Source of the DNA: Limnobacter thiooxidans | GTDB taxonomy: Bacteria; Pseudomonadota; Gammaproteobacteria; Burkholderiales; Burkholderiaceae_B | Direction of reading: 5' to 3' | NCBI RefSeq assembly: GCF_036323495.1 | Contig: NZ_AP028947.1 | Coordinates: 310,001 to 374,000 of the forward strand | DNA: 64,000 nucleotides | Shown here: piece after piece, positions 25,912-35,191 of the stretch | Layout of the letters: each line of letters begins with the position of its first letter | Position numbering within the stretch: position 1 is the first letter of the stretch | Notes under the pieces: model-generated | What the model was told of the DNA's origin: nothing | Database searches by the model: none | What the model saw: only the letters and a program-made list of their open reading frames with translations | Program-made: the position numbers and the translations under genes

Positions 25912-26313
25912 TTACTTGGTACGGTTCCAGTCGTTGACACAACCCAGCTGCACGGCGTCACGTTCAACTGGCCCTGTCTGTGTCAGTGTTCGGCTTTCAC
26001 CGGGCATGATGTACAGCTCGGTAATATTTTTTCCTGTGGATACTCTGCAGCGCTTGGGGTGTTTGTCATGCAGGTTTTGAATGAGCACCACTGTTTCTTC
26101 GCAAGACTGGGTAATGGTGGCTTTGGTGGTGCCATCGGAAAGGTCTTGAACCTGTTTGCCTTCAATATTGCACAATGTGGCAGGGGGTATGTTCTGTGAC
26201 CCGTCCCCCTCTGTTTTACTGGGTGTTGGAACGATGGCCACGCAGGCTGTTGCAAGTACTGAAGCAATCGTGATCAAGGTGAGTCGACTAAATTTGCTTG
26301 CGATTTCAATCAT
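25912..26313 (-). CDS. Uncharacterised small lipoprotein
   Basis: A 133-residue predicted lipoprotein with a signal peptide ending LATAC (Cys near residue 24). The mature part has four cysteines (CNIEG, QSCEE, KRCRV, LGCVN) that could form two disulfides in the periplasm. No known domain is recognised. It lies between the chemoreceptor and rfbB, 120 bases from the former on the same strand, and probably has its own promoter. Function cannot be assigned. Confidence 0.7.
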   Translation of the reverse strand: MIEIASKFSRLTLITIASVLATACVAIVPTPSKTEGDGSQNIPPATLCNIEGKQVQDLSDGTTKATITQSCEETVVLIQNLHDKHPKRCRVSTGKNITELYIMPGESRTLTQTGPVERDAVQLGCVNDWNRTK

Positions 26314-26451
26314 GTTCTGTCCTTATTAAATGAGTATGAGTTCAAGCCTGCAATAATTGGATGTCGGGTATCCAGTTTTGGATACGCCATTGTAAATGGA
26401 ACTGCGTTTTCTTTTTTCCAGATTTTATTCTAAGCAATTGACAGGGCAATT

Positions 26452-27480
26452 ATGACTTTATTGGTTACCGGGTCAGCGGGTTTTATTGGTTCGTGCTTTG
26501 TACGGCAGCACTTTGAACACAGCGATGAACCCGTTGTCAGCCTGGATGCGCTGACCTACGCCGGCCATTTGAGTACGCTGGGCAACGTTCTGCAAAACCC
26601 GAATCACACATTCGTGCATGCCTCAATCGGCGACGTGGATCAGGTTCGAGCAATTCTGGAGACGCACACCCCCCGGGCAATTTTGAATTTCGCCGCAGAA
26701 AGCCATGTAGACCGTTCAATTCTTGGACCGAGTGCATTCATTGAAACCAATGTGGTCGGTACCTATCGCTTGCTGGAATGTGCTCGCGAATTCTGGAACA
26801 AGCTGCAAGGGACCGAGAAAGCTGGTTTTCGTTTTTTGCATGTCAGCACGGACGAAGTTTACGGCACGCTGGCGGCGGGGGATGCTCCTTTTTCAGAAAC
26901 CAACCGGTACGAGCCCAACAGCCCCTATTCAGCCAGCAAAGCAGCAAGTGATCACCTGGTTCGAGCGTGGCACCACACCTACGGAATGCCTGTACTGACG
27001 ACCAATTGCAGCAACAATTACGGCCCTTACCACTTTCCGGAAAAGCTGATTCCCTTGTGCATCATGAATGCGCTGGCGGGAAAGCCTTTGCCTGTTTATG
27101 GCGATGGCCAGCAAATTCGTGACTGGTTGTTCGTCGAGGATCACACCCGCGGAATCCGCAGCGTCCTTGAAAATGGCGCCATCGGTGAAACCTACAACAT
27201 TGGTGGCTGGAATGAGAAAGCCAATCTTGACGTGGTAAACCTGATTTGCAAGTTGCTGGACGAGTTGCGCCCGCGCGCGGATGGTGTGTCGTACGCCACC
27301 CAGATTGCCTTTGTCACCGACCGCCCCGGGCACGACAGACGCTATGCAATTGACGCGCGAAAAATTGAGCGTGAATTAGGCTGGAAGCCAGCAGAAACAT
27401 TCGAGACCGGTATTCGGAAAACCGTGCAGTGGTATTTGGCCAATCAGGCATGGGTGGCTGAGGTGACAGCAGGGCGTTGA
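26452..27480 (+). CDS. rfbB: dTDP-glucose 4,6-dehydratase
   Basis: Second enzyme of dTDP-rhamnose synthesis, an NAD-dependent extended SDR. Seen: [13 protein letters not shown] at residues 6-18, [12 protein letters not shown] near residue 80, the catalytic STDEVYG (Asp-Glu) near residue 126, [13 protein letters not shown] with the YxxxK pair, and [14 protein letters not shown]. Length 342 aa is normal. It is separated from rfbA-rfbC by about 3 kb of unrelated genes and from rfbD by a 586-base spacer. Confidence 0.96.
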   Translation: MTLLVTGSAGFIGSCFVRQHFEHSDEPVVSLDALTYAGHLSTLGNVLQNPNHTFVHASIGDVDQVRAILETHTPRAILNFAAESHVDRSILGPSAFIETNVVGTYRLLECAREFWNKLQGTEKAGFRFLHVSTDEVYGTLAAGDAPFSETNRYEPNSPYSASKAASDHLVRAWHHTYGMPVLTTNCSNNYGPYHFPEKLIPLCIMNALAGKPLPVYGDGQQIRDWLFVEDHTRGIRSVLENGAIGETYNIGGWNEKANLDVVNLICKLLDELRPRADGVSYATQIAFVTDRPGHDRRYAIDARKIERELGWKPAETFETGIRKTVQWYLANQAWVAEVTAGR

Positions 27481-28066
27481 ATGTGGATCGACTCGGCTGA
27501 TGTAGCCAATGCAGCAGGGTTGCCCAATTCCGCACTGAAAACCGCTGATCCCTTTTTGATCCCATCCACCACTCACAAAGCCTCGGCAAAAAAGATGGCC
27601 GAGGCTTTGTGGTGCCCAGTGGCACACGCAGTGGGCTGAGACAAAAAGAGGCGGTTTTCCTGAATGTGCGGTATGGACAAACCCATTGCTGCATTGGCTT
27701 GAGTCGGAGCCCGAGAGTTGCTACCAACCCGCCACTGTCACACTTGTTCAGCGCAGGGCTCAAGGCCCAATCGGTGGCGCTGTCCCAATCGCTTCGCCTT
27801 TAAGAAAACCTGCCCGTTTGAGTACACACGCCATGGTCGGCGACAAGCCGACACCGAGTCTTGGCCTTCTTTTTTGCCAAGCGAGGTGAGTCAGTGTGTA
27901 TTCAATAAGGGAAATTCAGGTTTTCTGGCGATCGATTGGGATTCGCGCCGATTCGGCCGGCAGCACAGATACCGATCCAGCCAGTAGCACAGGCAGTGAC
28001 TGCACAACCCTTGCGCTCATCGCGCTTCAGTTAAACTATTGCATCAGTGTTCAGGAGAACTTCGCT
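27481..28066. other. 586-base intergenic region with several inverted repeats
   Basis: No convincing gene was found between rfbB and rfbD; short frames here resemble no protein I know. It contains a 14-bp perfect inverted repeat (27574-27611), a GTCGGC / GCCGAC hairpin at about 27837-27853, and a CTTGGC / GCCAAG hairpin with a T-rich loop just after it (about 27863-27884). The density of palindromes suggests a dispersed intergenic repeat or a structured RNA, but nothing decides this. The end of the region supplies the rfbD ribosome binding site. Confidence 0.5.
27574..27611. repeat. 14-bp perfect inverted repeat (possible rfbB terminator)
   Basis: CACAAAGCCTCGGC (27574-27587) and its exact complement (27598-27611) flank a 10-base loop. 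It lies about 95 bases after the rfbB stop. The right arm includes TTTG but no long T-run follows, so it is at best a weak intrinsic terminator. Confidence 0.65.
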
Positions 28067-29014
28067 TTGGGAATTCGCGTACTCGTGCTTGGCGCACAAG
28101 GCCAGCTTGGCCACACGATTGGTCAACATGCCAAACCGGCTTTGATGGAAACCATGGATGCACTGGTCAGTTACGGCCGCGACAAAGCAGACCTTAGCAA
28201 GCCCGATACACTGGTGAACGCGCTGAAAGACGTTCGGCCCGATGTGGTCATCAATGCTGCCGCTTACACCAACGTTGAAAAAGCTGAAACTGAACCTGAG
28301 CTGGCCCATGCCATCAATGCCAAGGCAGTGGGCGTGTTGGCCGAGCAATGCAAAAAACAGGGTGTTGCCCTGGTGCATTACAGTACCGATTACGTGTTTG
28401 ACGGCAAAGCCACCCAGCCTTATTCAGAAAGCGATCCGACCAACCCCTTGAGCGTTTACGGCAAGTCGAAACTTGAGGGCGAGAAGTATCTGAAGGAAGT
28501 GGGTGGTAACTGGGTGGTTTTCCGTACCAGCTGGGTGTATGGGCAGCGGGGCGGCAATTTTTGCAGAACCATGATCAAACTGGCCCAAGAGCGTGACACC
28601 TTGAAGGTGGTGGACGACCAAACCAGTGCCCCGACACCCGCCAATTGGTTGGCTGAGCTGGGTTTGAGTGTGGCTGGCGTGGTTGCGATGCACCGCTACA
28701 AAATTCAGGGCAAATTGGCACCTTCCTTTCTGCCCGATTTTCCATCAGAAATTCCAAGCGGCGAAATTTTTCACGCCAGTGCAGCCGGTGTGACCACTTG
28801 GTTCGACTACGCCTGTTTGGCCATTGAGCATGCCCACAAGCAAGGGCTTGTTCAGCGCATGCCCAACATTGAGCGGGCCAAGACTGCCGACATGAATTTT
28901 GCGGCGCAGCGGCCATCATATTCAGTTTTGAACAACAAAAAGCTGATCGATACTTTCCGCGTTAACCCCCCGGAATGGACCAAGGGTGTGCGCAATTTTG
29001 TGTTGAATTATTGA
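28067..29014 (+). CDS. rfbD: dTDP-4-dehydrorhamnose reductase
   Basis: Final enzyme of dTDP-L-rhamnose synthesis, reducing dTDP-4-keto-rhamnose. The SDR loop GAQGQLG lies at residues 7-13, then NAAAYTNVEKAE, STDYVFDG and YGKSKLEGE with the catalytic Tyr-Lys. I use a TTG start at 28067 because AGGAG lies 9 bases upstream and it places the loop correctly; an upstream ATG at 27896 would add 57 residues unlike the family. The resulting 315 aa is slightly longer than most RmlD. ftsX ends convergently 2 bases later. Confidence 0.93.
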   Translation: MGIRVLVLGAQGQLGHTIGQHAKPALMETMDALVSYGRDKADLSKPDTLVNALKDVRPDVVINAAAYTNVEKAETEPELAHAINAKAVGVLAEQCKKQGVALVHYSTDYVFDGKATQPYSESDPTNPLSVYGKSKLEGEKYLKEVGGNWVVFRTSWVYGQRGGNFCRTMIKLAQERDTLKVVDDQTSAPTPANWLAELGLSVAGVVAMHRYKIQGKLAPSFLPDFPSEIPSGEIFHASAAGVTTWFDYACLAIEHAHKQGLVQRMPNIERAKTADMNFAAQRPSYSVLNNKKLIDTFRVNPPEWTKGVRNFVLNY

Positions 29015-29016
29015 GT

Positions 29017-29925
29017 TCAGTGAATCCTTAACACCGTACTTTTCACTGAAGCCCAGGCCCCCAGCATCACCAGCACCACCCACACCAGGACCAGGCCCAG
29101 CGCGGTAATGCCGCTGGGTTGTTCAAAGCGGAAATCGCTGTCGAATTCACGAATGAATTGCCCCGCCGCGTCATCGGCCAAGCCCATGGCGCCGCTGACC
29201 ACGGCATAAGCCAACCCAAAAGCGACTAGTGCCAGGCTGACAGCCCACCACAACGTGGGGCGGCCTACCTCGGTGTCGGTTGCGCCGAGTGACTTCAGCA
29301 CATGCACCTCGGCCTGGTTGCGAATCAGCTGCAAGCGCACGGTGTTGAAGGTGACGACCAACACCATGCCAGCGATCAAGACCGCCAGTGCAATGGCGAT
29401 GATCTGCGTGCCATTCAATACTGATTGAAGTCGCCGAACCCATTGAGCATCGTATTGCACATGCTCAACGCCGGTGAATTGTTTCCATTGGGCAATTTTT
29501 TGTTCGATGGCTTGTGTGTTGGTTGTTGCATCCACTTCCAGCACCACCACAACGGTGTAGGGCAGGGGGTTTTCAGGCAGTGCGCCAGCCAGGTCGGGTG
29601 TTTGGCTTTGTGCGCGCAGGCGTTCCATGGCCTGTTCCGGGGTGACGATATTCACGCTGTCCAGGTCGAAGTCGCGCTTTAATTGCGCGGCTGCACTTTT
29701 GACGGAATCCAGTGTGGCGTCGGGCTTGAAGTACAGGCTGATTTCGGGGTCACCGACCCAGCGGTCCATGCTGGGCACAATCGCGTTTAAGCCCTGAGCA
29801 ATGGTCCAGGGCATGGCCAGCGCAATGGCCAGAACCAGTGCGTTGAACAAATGCCCAAACGGCTCGTCCAGCCAAAGCTTCAAACCCGCAGAAATGGAAA
29901 ACCACTGCAAACGTAACCAACGCAT
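29017..29925 (-). CDS. ftsX: Cell division protein FtsX
   Basis: Membrane subunit of the FtsEX complex, which links the septal ring to activation of peptidoglycan hydrolases. A first membrane segment (about residues 28-46) precedes a periplasmic loop of about 120 residues, followed by three membrane segments at about 173-195, 225-245 and 272-295. The LVVTFNTVRLQLIRNQAEVHVLKSLGAT stretch (broken here by family comparison) is typical of the FtsX permease core. Length 302 aa is normal. It follows ftsE by 21 bases in the standard ftsY-ftsE-ftsX order. Confidence 0.93.
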   Translation of the reverse strand: MRWLRLQWFSISAGLKLWLDEPFGHLFNALVLAIALAMPWTIAQGLNAIVPSMDRWVGDPEISLYFKPDATLDSVKSAAAQLKRDFDLDSVNIVTPEQAMERLRAQSQTPDLAGALPENPLPYTVVVVLEVDATTNTQAIEQKIAQWKQFTGVEHVQYDAQWVRRLQSVLNGTQIIAIALAVLIAGMVLVVTFNTVRLQLIRNQAEVHVLKSLGATDTEVGRPTLWWAVSLALVAFGLAYAVVSGAMGLADDAAGQFIREFDSDFRFEQPSGITALGLVLVWVVLVMLGAWASVKSTVLRIH

Positions 29926-29946
29926 GTGTTATCTCTTAAAAATGGA

Positions 29947-30681
29947 TCAAGCCCCGTAGGCCTTGTTCAGAAAGTCTTTGGAAAAGGTTTGCACACCGGT
30001 TTCCCGTTCGCCGCCATGCGTCAGGTCGGCAGGCGCGGGCAGCACCGCACCTTCGCCCAGCTTCAGTCGATGGGTAATGCGGTTGAACCGATGCGCTTCG
30101 TGGGTGGCCACAATCACTGTGACGCCTGCCTGGTTGAATTCCTCCAGCAGGCCGACCACGCGTGCGGCTGATTCATCGTCCAGCTGTGCTGTTGGTTCAT
30201 CGGCCAGCACCAGAGCAGGGCGGTTCACCACTGCGCGGGCAATCTGCAAACGCAGTTGTTGCCCGCCCGACAGTTCGCTGGGCAGCATGCGGTCGGTGTG
30301 GCTTAAGCCCACGCGGGCCAGGGCAGCTTTCACGCGGCTTTGAATGTCGCTCTCGCTCAGGCCCACCACGCGCAGTGGCAGTGCCACGTTGTCAAAGCAG
30401 GTGCTGTTCTGGAGCAGTTGAACGTCCATGCCGGTGTAGCCGACGCTGCGCCGGTAGTGGGCACGCTCGCGGCGGTTCAGCCGTGCAATCGAGCTTTTTC
30501 CCAGCAGAATATCTCCACTGCTGGGTTGCTCGAAGGTTGCCAACAGGCGAAGAATGGAGCTTTTGCCAGCACCGGAATGCCCTTCCAGCAGGGTGAACGA
30601 ACCCCGAGGCAGCTGAAAGTTCACGCCCTTCAAGGCCGCGTGGGTGCCGTATTTCAAGCTGACGTTTTTGAACTGGATCAT
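29947..30681 (-). CDS. ftsE: Cell division ATP-binding protein FtsE
   Basis: ABC-type ATPase partner of FtsX at the inner face of the membrane. Walker A GHSGAGKSS is at about residues 34-42, the signature LSGGQQLRLQIARA near 136 and Walker B LVLADEPTA near 157, followed by the H-loop VATHEAHR. The start overlaps the ftsY stop (ATGA). The length of 244 aa is slightly longer than E. coli FtsE (222), the excess being a C-terminal tail. Confidence 0.94.
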   Translation of the reverse strand: MIQFKNVSLKYGTHAALKGVNFQLPRGSFTLLEGHSGAGKSSILRLLATFEQPSSGDILLGKSSIARLNRRERAHYRRSVGYTGMDVQLLQNSTCFDNVALPLRVVGLSESDIQSRVKAALARVGLSHTDRMLPSELSGGQQLRLQIARAVVNRPALVLADEPTAQLDDESAARVVGLLEEFNQAGVTVIVATHEAHRFNRITHRLKLGEGAVLPAPADLTHGGERETGVQTFSKDFLNKAYGA

Positions 30682-31619
30682 GGGTTCTGGTTTCCGTCCG
30701 TATCAATGCCCACCAAGGCGTTGGCAAACTCGCGGGGGCTGAACGGGCGCAGGTCTCCCAGCTTTTCGCCCACGCCGATGAACGCCACCGGCACACGTGT
30801 ACTCATGCTCATCGCTGCCAGAATACCGCCCTTGGCTGTGCCGTCCAGTTTGGTAACCACCAGTGCAGTCAATGTCAGTGCATCATTGAAGGCCTTGATT
30901 TGCTGCAAGGCGTTTTGGCCGTTGGTGGCATCGACCACCAGCACTATTTCATGGGGTGCGTCCATTTTGGCTTTGCCCAGGACTTTCTTGATTTTTTTAA
31001 GTTCCTCCATCAAGTGAAGCTGGGTAGGCAAGCGGCCTGCGGTGTCACAAATCACGATGTGCTTGTTGCGCGACATGCCAGCCTGAACGGAATCGAAGGC
31101 TACTGCGCCCGGGTCGCTTCCTTCTGCAGAAATGACATCCACATTGCTGCGTTGGGCCCACACATCCAGTTGCTCGCGCGCTGCTGCTCGGAAGGTGTCG
31201 CCGGCTGCCAACAGAACGGAATAACCAATTTCTGCGTAGTGGTTGGCCAGTTTGCCAATGCTGGTGGTTTTGCCGGCACCATTCACACCGACTACCATCA
31301 TGACCAGGGGGCGGGCCCGGTCAACACCCATGCTGGTTTCGAGTGGACGAAGCAGGTCAAACACCGCGTCGCGCAGCACAAGGCGCACGTCTTCGGGCCT
31401 GGTCAGGCTTTTCTGGTACACGGTGTCGCGCACTTTCTGCATCAGCAATTCAGTGGCTGGCAAGCCGCAATCGGCCAGCAGCAGGCGTTCTTCCATTTCT
31501 TCGAAAAAAGCCTCGTCCACCTTTTCGCCGGTGAACATGGAGGTGAGGCCCGAGCGGGTTTTGGTCAACCCCGACTTCAAGCGGCCAAGCCAGTCCTGTC
31601 TTTGACCAGGAATCTGCAT
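30678..31619 (-). CDS. ftsY: Signal recognition particle receptor FtsY
   Basis: SRP-family GTPase that docks ribosome-nascent chain complexes at the Sec translocon. The NG domain is complete: four-helix N domain in the first 100 residues, then VGVNGAGKTTSIGKLA (P-loop, about residues 113-128), DTAGRLPTQ (G3) and TKLDGTAKGG (G4/G5). It is short (313 aa) because it lacks the long acidic A domain of E. coli FtsY, a common condition in other bacteria. First gene of the ftsY-ftsE-ftsX operon; a 115-base divergent promoter region separates it from the M16 genes. Confidence 0.95.
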   Translation of the reverse strand: MQIPGQRQDWLGRLKSGLTKTRSGLTSMFTGEKVDEAFFEEMEERLLLADCGLPATELLMQKVRDTVYQKSLTRPEDVRLVLRDAVFDLLRPLETSMGVDRARPLVMMVVGVNGAGKTTSIGKLANHYAEIGYSVLLAAGDTFRAAAREQLDVWAQRSNVDVISAEGSDPGAVAFDSVQAGMSRNKHIVICDTAGRLPTQLHLMEELKKIKKVLGKAKMDAPHEIVLVVDATNGQNALQQIKAFNDALTLTALVVTKLDGTAKGGILAAMSMSTRVPVAFIGVGEKLGDLRPFSPREFANALVGIDTDGNQNP

Positions 31620-31734
31620 CTAAAACTCCAAGGAAGGAAACTAAGCGGCGCGATCCACTGTCACACACGCACATGTTGAATGACTTATTCTACCATTGGC
31701 GTTAAAACCGACGTTTGATGTGAAAGGTGTCTGA

Positions 31735-33138
31735 ATGATAAAAGCTGGTTTTAAACTGCGCCGCCACTGTGTGGCGTTTGTGGGTAGTGTGGCATTGTCG
31801 ATGAGCATGCTGATGCCAACGGCCCAGGCCGCAGATGGGGATGTGACCGAATACAAGCTGAACAACGGCTTGCGCATTGTGGTCAAAGAGGATCACCGTT
31901 CGCCGACCGTGGCGCACATGGTGTGGTACAAGGCCGGGTCAATCGACGAATACAATGGCACCACGGGCGTGGCGCACGTGCTTGAACACATGATGTTCAA
32001 GGGCACCAAGAACTTGAAGGTGGGCGAGTTTTCCCAAACAGTCGCTGCCTTGGGCGGACGTGACAACGCTTTTACCAGCCGCGACTACACTGCTTATTTC
32101 CAGCAACTGCAGGCCAAGGATTTGGGCAAGGTCATGGCGCTTGAAGCTGACCGCATGGCCAACCTGGTGCTGAGCGAAAGCGAGTTCAAGAAAGAAATTC
32201 AGGTGGTGATGGAAGAACGCCGTTACCGCACTGACGACCAGGCCCAAGGCAAGCTGTACGAAGCCTTTATGGCTACAGCTTTTCAGGCCAACCCCACGCG
32301 ATACCCTGTGATTGGCTGGATGAGCGACCTTCAGGCCATGACCTACAAAGACGCCCGCAAGTGGTACGACACTTGGTATGCCCCACAAAATGCCGTGCTG
32401 GTTGTGGTGGGCGATGTTCAGCCCGCGCAGGTCAAAACCATGGCCGAGAAAACTTATGGCAAGGTCAAGCCGAAACAGCTTGAAGAAAGAAAGCCGCAGG
32501 AAGAACCGAAGCAGGAAGGCATACGCCGCGTGCAGGTGAAAGCACCCGCCGAGAACCCTTACTTGATCATGGGCTTCAAGGTGCCCAAGTTGAATGACGT
32601 GCTGAAAGACCGCGATGCCTATTCTTTGGCTGTGCTGTCCGCCGTACTGGATGGTTATTCCGGTGCGCGTTTGAACCGTGAACTGGTTCAAAACCAGAAA
32701 GTTGCCTTGCAGGCCGGTGCCAGTTATGACATGACGGGTCGCGGTCCCTCACTTTTCTATCTGGATGGCGCACCGGCAGCAGGTCAAACTGTTGAGAATC
32801 TGGAACAAGCCTTGTTGGCGCAAGTGAAGAAAGTGGCCGACGAGGGTGTTAGTGAAGCCGAGCTGGCGCGGGTGAAAGCCCAGTTGATTGCCAGCCAGGT
32901 GTACAAGCGCGATTCCGTGTATGGGCAGGCTGTGGAAATTGGACAGAACGTGACCATTGGTTTTGAAGTGGGTGACATTGACCGCATGATCGAACAGATC
33001 AAAACTGTGACTCCTCAGGAAGTGCAGTACGCCGCGCAGAAGTTTTTTGATCCCGATCAGCTGACTGTGGGCGCCCTGTACCCATTGCCGATTGACCCGA
33101 ACAAGAAGAATGCGCCGCCGAAGGGCCTCAGTCACTAG
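31735..33138 (+). CDS. M16 family zinc metallopeptidase, catalytic subunit
   Basis: A periplasmic pitrilysin/processing-peptidase-like protease. A signal peptide (about residues 1-33, ending AQA) precedes the M16 domain with the inverted zinc motif HVLEH (HxxEH) near residue 81 and the distal glutamate in VVMEERRYR near residue 157. The C-terminal half is the second, inactive M16 domain. 467 aa is typical of the short bacterial M16B members. It is followed after 51 bases by a non-catalytic homologue, and such pairs are thought to form heterodimers. The substrate is unknown. Confidence 0.92.
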   Translation: MIKAGFKLRRHCVAFVGSVALSMSMLMPTAQAADGDVTEYKLNNGLRIVVKEDHRSPTVAHMVWYKAGSIDEYNGTTGVAHVLEHMMFKGTKNLKVGEFSQTVAALGGRDNAFTSRDYTAYFQQLQAKDLGKVMALEADRMANLVLSESEFKKEIQVVMEERRYRTDDQAQGKLYEAFMATAFQANPTRYPVIGWMSDLQAMTYKDARKWYDTWYAPQNAVLVVVGDVQPAQVKTMAEKTYGKVKPKQLEERKPQEEPKQEGIRRVQVKAPAENPYLIMGFKVPKLNDVLKDRDAYSLAVLSAVLDGYSGARLNRELVQNQKVALQAGASYDMTGRGPSLFYLDGAPAAGQTVENLEQALLAQVKKVADEGVSEAELARVKAQLIASQVYKRDSVYGQAVEIGQNVTIGFEVGDIDRMIEQIKTVTPQEVQYAAQKFFDPDQLTVGALYPLPIDPNKKNAPPKGLSH

Positions 33139-33189
33139 AACCAGTCATTGGATCTCGCCATTGAATGATATTCCCAAGGATGCTTCACC

Positions 33190-34539
33190 ATGTTGAGTAG
33201 TAAAAACAAAGTATTCATTCGCGGCCTGTTTGCCGCTGGTGCCACCGCAGCCACCGTGTTTGCCACGCCGGCCAGTGCCGCTTTGCCGATTGAAAGCTGG
33301 ACAGCAGCCAGCGGTGCAAAAGTCATGTTCATGCGGGCCGAAGCCCTGCCCATGTTGGATGTGCGCGTGGATTTTCCTGCTGGTAGCCGGGCTGACCCGG
33401 CAGGCAAGGAAGGCTTGGCTGGTGCCACGGGCGACATGATAGGCCGCGGCGCTGAAGGCCTTTCTGAAAACGACATTGCGGACGGTTTTGCTGACACCGG
33501 TGCCCAGTTTTCAGGTGGCGCCAGCAGCGATTCGGCCGGTGTGCAATTGCGCACCCTCACTTCCGAGCCCGAGTTTTCAAAAGCGCTTGCCTTGATGAAA
33601 ACGGTACTGCAAAAGCCCGTGTTTAGCGCTGACATTCTGGCCCGCGAAAATGCGCGCTCGGTGGCTGCATTGAAAGAATCGCTGACCAAGCCAGCCACGC
33701 TGGCTGACCGCGCCTTTGCCAGCGCCCTGTACCCGAATCACCCTTATGGCACGCATGTGTCCGAGACCAGCTTGAACGCTATTTCACTGACTGATGTGCA
33801 GCAGTTTTACAAAACACGCTACCTGGGCAACAAGGCGGTTGTTTCCATGGTGGGCAACATTACCCGTGCGCAGGCTGAAACACTGGCCAATGAACTGACT
33901 GCCGGCTTGCCCAAAGGCGAACTGGAAGGCAACCCCTTGGGTGGGGCCGATTTTCCGGCCTTGCAGGCAGCCATGAAAGGGCAAACCATTCAAATTGATC
34001 ACCCTGCTGCGCAAAGCCACATCGTGATGGGGTTGCCCGCCATGCGCCGCGGTGCACCCGATTACTTTGACTTGCTGGTGGCCAATCACATTCTGGGTGG
34101 TGGCGGTTTTGTTTCCCGCCTGATGGACGAAATCCGCGAAAAACGCGGCCTGGCCTACAGTGCGTATTCCTATTTCATGCCGGCCGGTGATGCAGGCCCC
34201 TTCCAGGCTGGTGTTCAAACCAAGAAGGAGTCCACTGCCGAAGCAGTCAGCATCATGCGAAAAACCGTGCTGGAATTCATTGAAAAAGGCCCTACGCAAG
34301 CCGAGTTGAATGCAGCCAAGCAAAATCTGATTGGTGGTTTTCCGCTGCGAATTGACAGCAACAGCAAGTTGATCGGCAACATCTCCATGATGGGCCTGCA
34401 CGACATGCCACTGAACTACCTGGACACCTGGACAGCAGAAATCAACAAGGTGACCGTACAAAGCGCGCGTGAAGCTTTTGCCAAGCATGTGAACCCGGAC
34501 AAGCTGGTCACGGTGGTGGTGGGCGGCAAGCTTGAGTAA
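33190..34539 (+). CDS. M16 family peptidase-like protein, non-catalytic partner
   Basis: A paralogue of the upstream M16 peptidase with a signal peptide (about residues 1-29, ending ASA) but without the HxxEH zinc motif: the corresponding place reads GLAGATGDM. The C-terminal M16 region with FVSRLMDEIREKRGLAYS, a substrate-binding arginine-tyrosine segment, is kept. This is the usual alpha/beta pairing in which one subunit provides catalysis and the other binding. Length 449 aa. Its end overlaps the rsmD start by 8 bases. Confidence 0.9.
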   Translation: MLSSKNKVFIRGLFAAGATAATVFATPASAALPIESWTAASGAKVMFMRAEALPMLDVRVDFPAGSRADPAGKEGLAGATGDMIGRGAEGLSENDIADGFADTGAQFSGGASSDSAGVQLRTLTSEPEFSKALALMKTVLQKPVFSADILARENARSVAALKESLTKPATLADRAFASALYPNHPYGTHVSETSLNAISLTDVQQFYKTRYLGNKAVVSMVGNITRAQAETLANELTAGLPKGELEGNPLGGADFPALQAAMKGQTIQIDHPAAQSHIVMGLPAMRRGAPDYFDLLVANHILGGGGFVSRLMDEIREKRGLAYSAYSYFMPAGDAGPFQAGVQTKKESTAEAVSIMRKTVLEFIEKGPTQAELNAAKQNLIGGFPLRIDSNSKLIGNISMMGLHDMPLNYLDTWTAEINKVTVQSAREAFAKHVNPDKLVTVVVGGKLE

Positions 34540-35137
34540 ATTGAGAATTGTGGGTGGTGCTTGGCGCAGGCACCAATTGCCCATTGCCGAGGTTGAGGGT
34601 TTAAGGCCAACGCCAGACCGTGTTCGGGAAACCGTGTTCAACTGGCTTGGGCAAGATTGCACTGGCATGGATGTGCTTGATTTGTATGCAGGCACTGGTG
34701 CCTTGGGGTTCGAAGCGGCATCGCGGGGTGCCGCCAGCGTGGTATTGGTTGAACAACATCGCAAGGTGCTTGCCCAACTGCAGGAAAACCGCGCTTACCT
34801 GTTGTCAAAATGGCCGTCCGACACAGGCCCTGTACCCCAGATCCAGATTGATGCTGCCGATGTTCTGGCTTGTGTGAAACGCTTGGCCGGTGCGGGCAAA
34901 CGCTTTGACCTGGTGGCGCTGGACCCACCGTTTCGAAGTGAATTGATGCAATCCACCTTGGCCTTGTTGCCCGCGGTGTTGAAGCCAGGTGGGTTGGTTT
35001 ATGCCGAGTGGCATGAAAACCTGTTCGACGACGAAGCAGCGCTGTGCAAAGCCTTGGGCATTGAGAAACTTGATGCATTGCGGCATTTAAAAGCAGGCCA
35101 AGTGCATGCGCATTTGTTCGCCCTGCCTGCTCTGTGA
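34532..35137 (+). CDS. rsmD: 16S rRNA (guanine966-N2)-methyltransferase
   Basis: Methylates G966 of 16S rRNA using S-adenosylmethionine. The N-terminus RIVGGAWRRHQL, the segment RPTPDRVRETVFNWL, the SAM loop LDLYAGTGALGFEA (about residues 49-62) and the catalytic DPPF (about 132-135) are all there. The start is a TTG at 34532, which overlaps the M16 stop; no ATG fits. Length 201 aa is normal. rsmD next to coaD is a widespread arrangement. Confidence 0.94.
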   Translation: MSKLRIVGGAWRRHQLPIAEVEGLRPTPDRVRETVFNWLGQDCTGMDVLDLYAGTGALGFEAASRGAASVVLVEQHRKVLAQLQENRAYLLSKWPSDTGPVPQIQIDAADVLACVKRLAGAGKRFDLVALDPPFRSELMQSTLALLPAVLKPGGLVYAEWHENLFDDEAALCKALGIEKLDALRHLKAGQVHAHLFALPAL

Positions 35138-35191
35138 TACAAAGCGGGATAGAGCAGTAATCACGCAAAACCTTTGATATGGAGCTCAGCG

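Noticed and set aside
27314..27763. A 149-codon minus-strand frame across the rfbB end and the following spacer.
   Set aside because: It overlaps rfbB by more than 160 bases and its translation looks random, so I do not count it as a gene in the spacer.
31939..32691. A 250-codon minus-strand frame opposite the M16 peptidase gene.
   Set aside because: It is antisense to a well-supported gene and lacks a ribosome binding site and recognisable domains.
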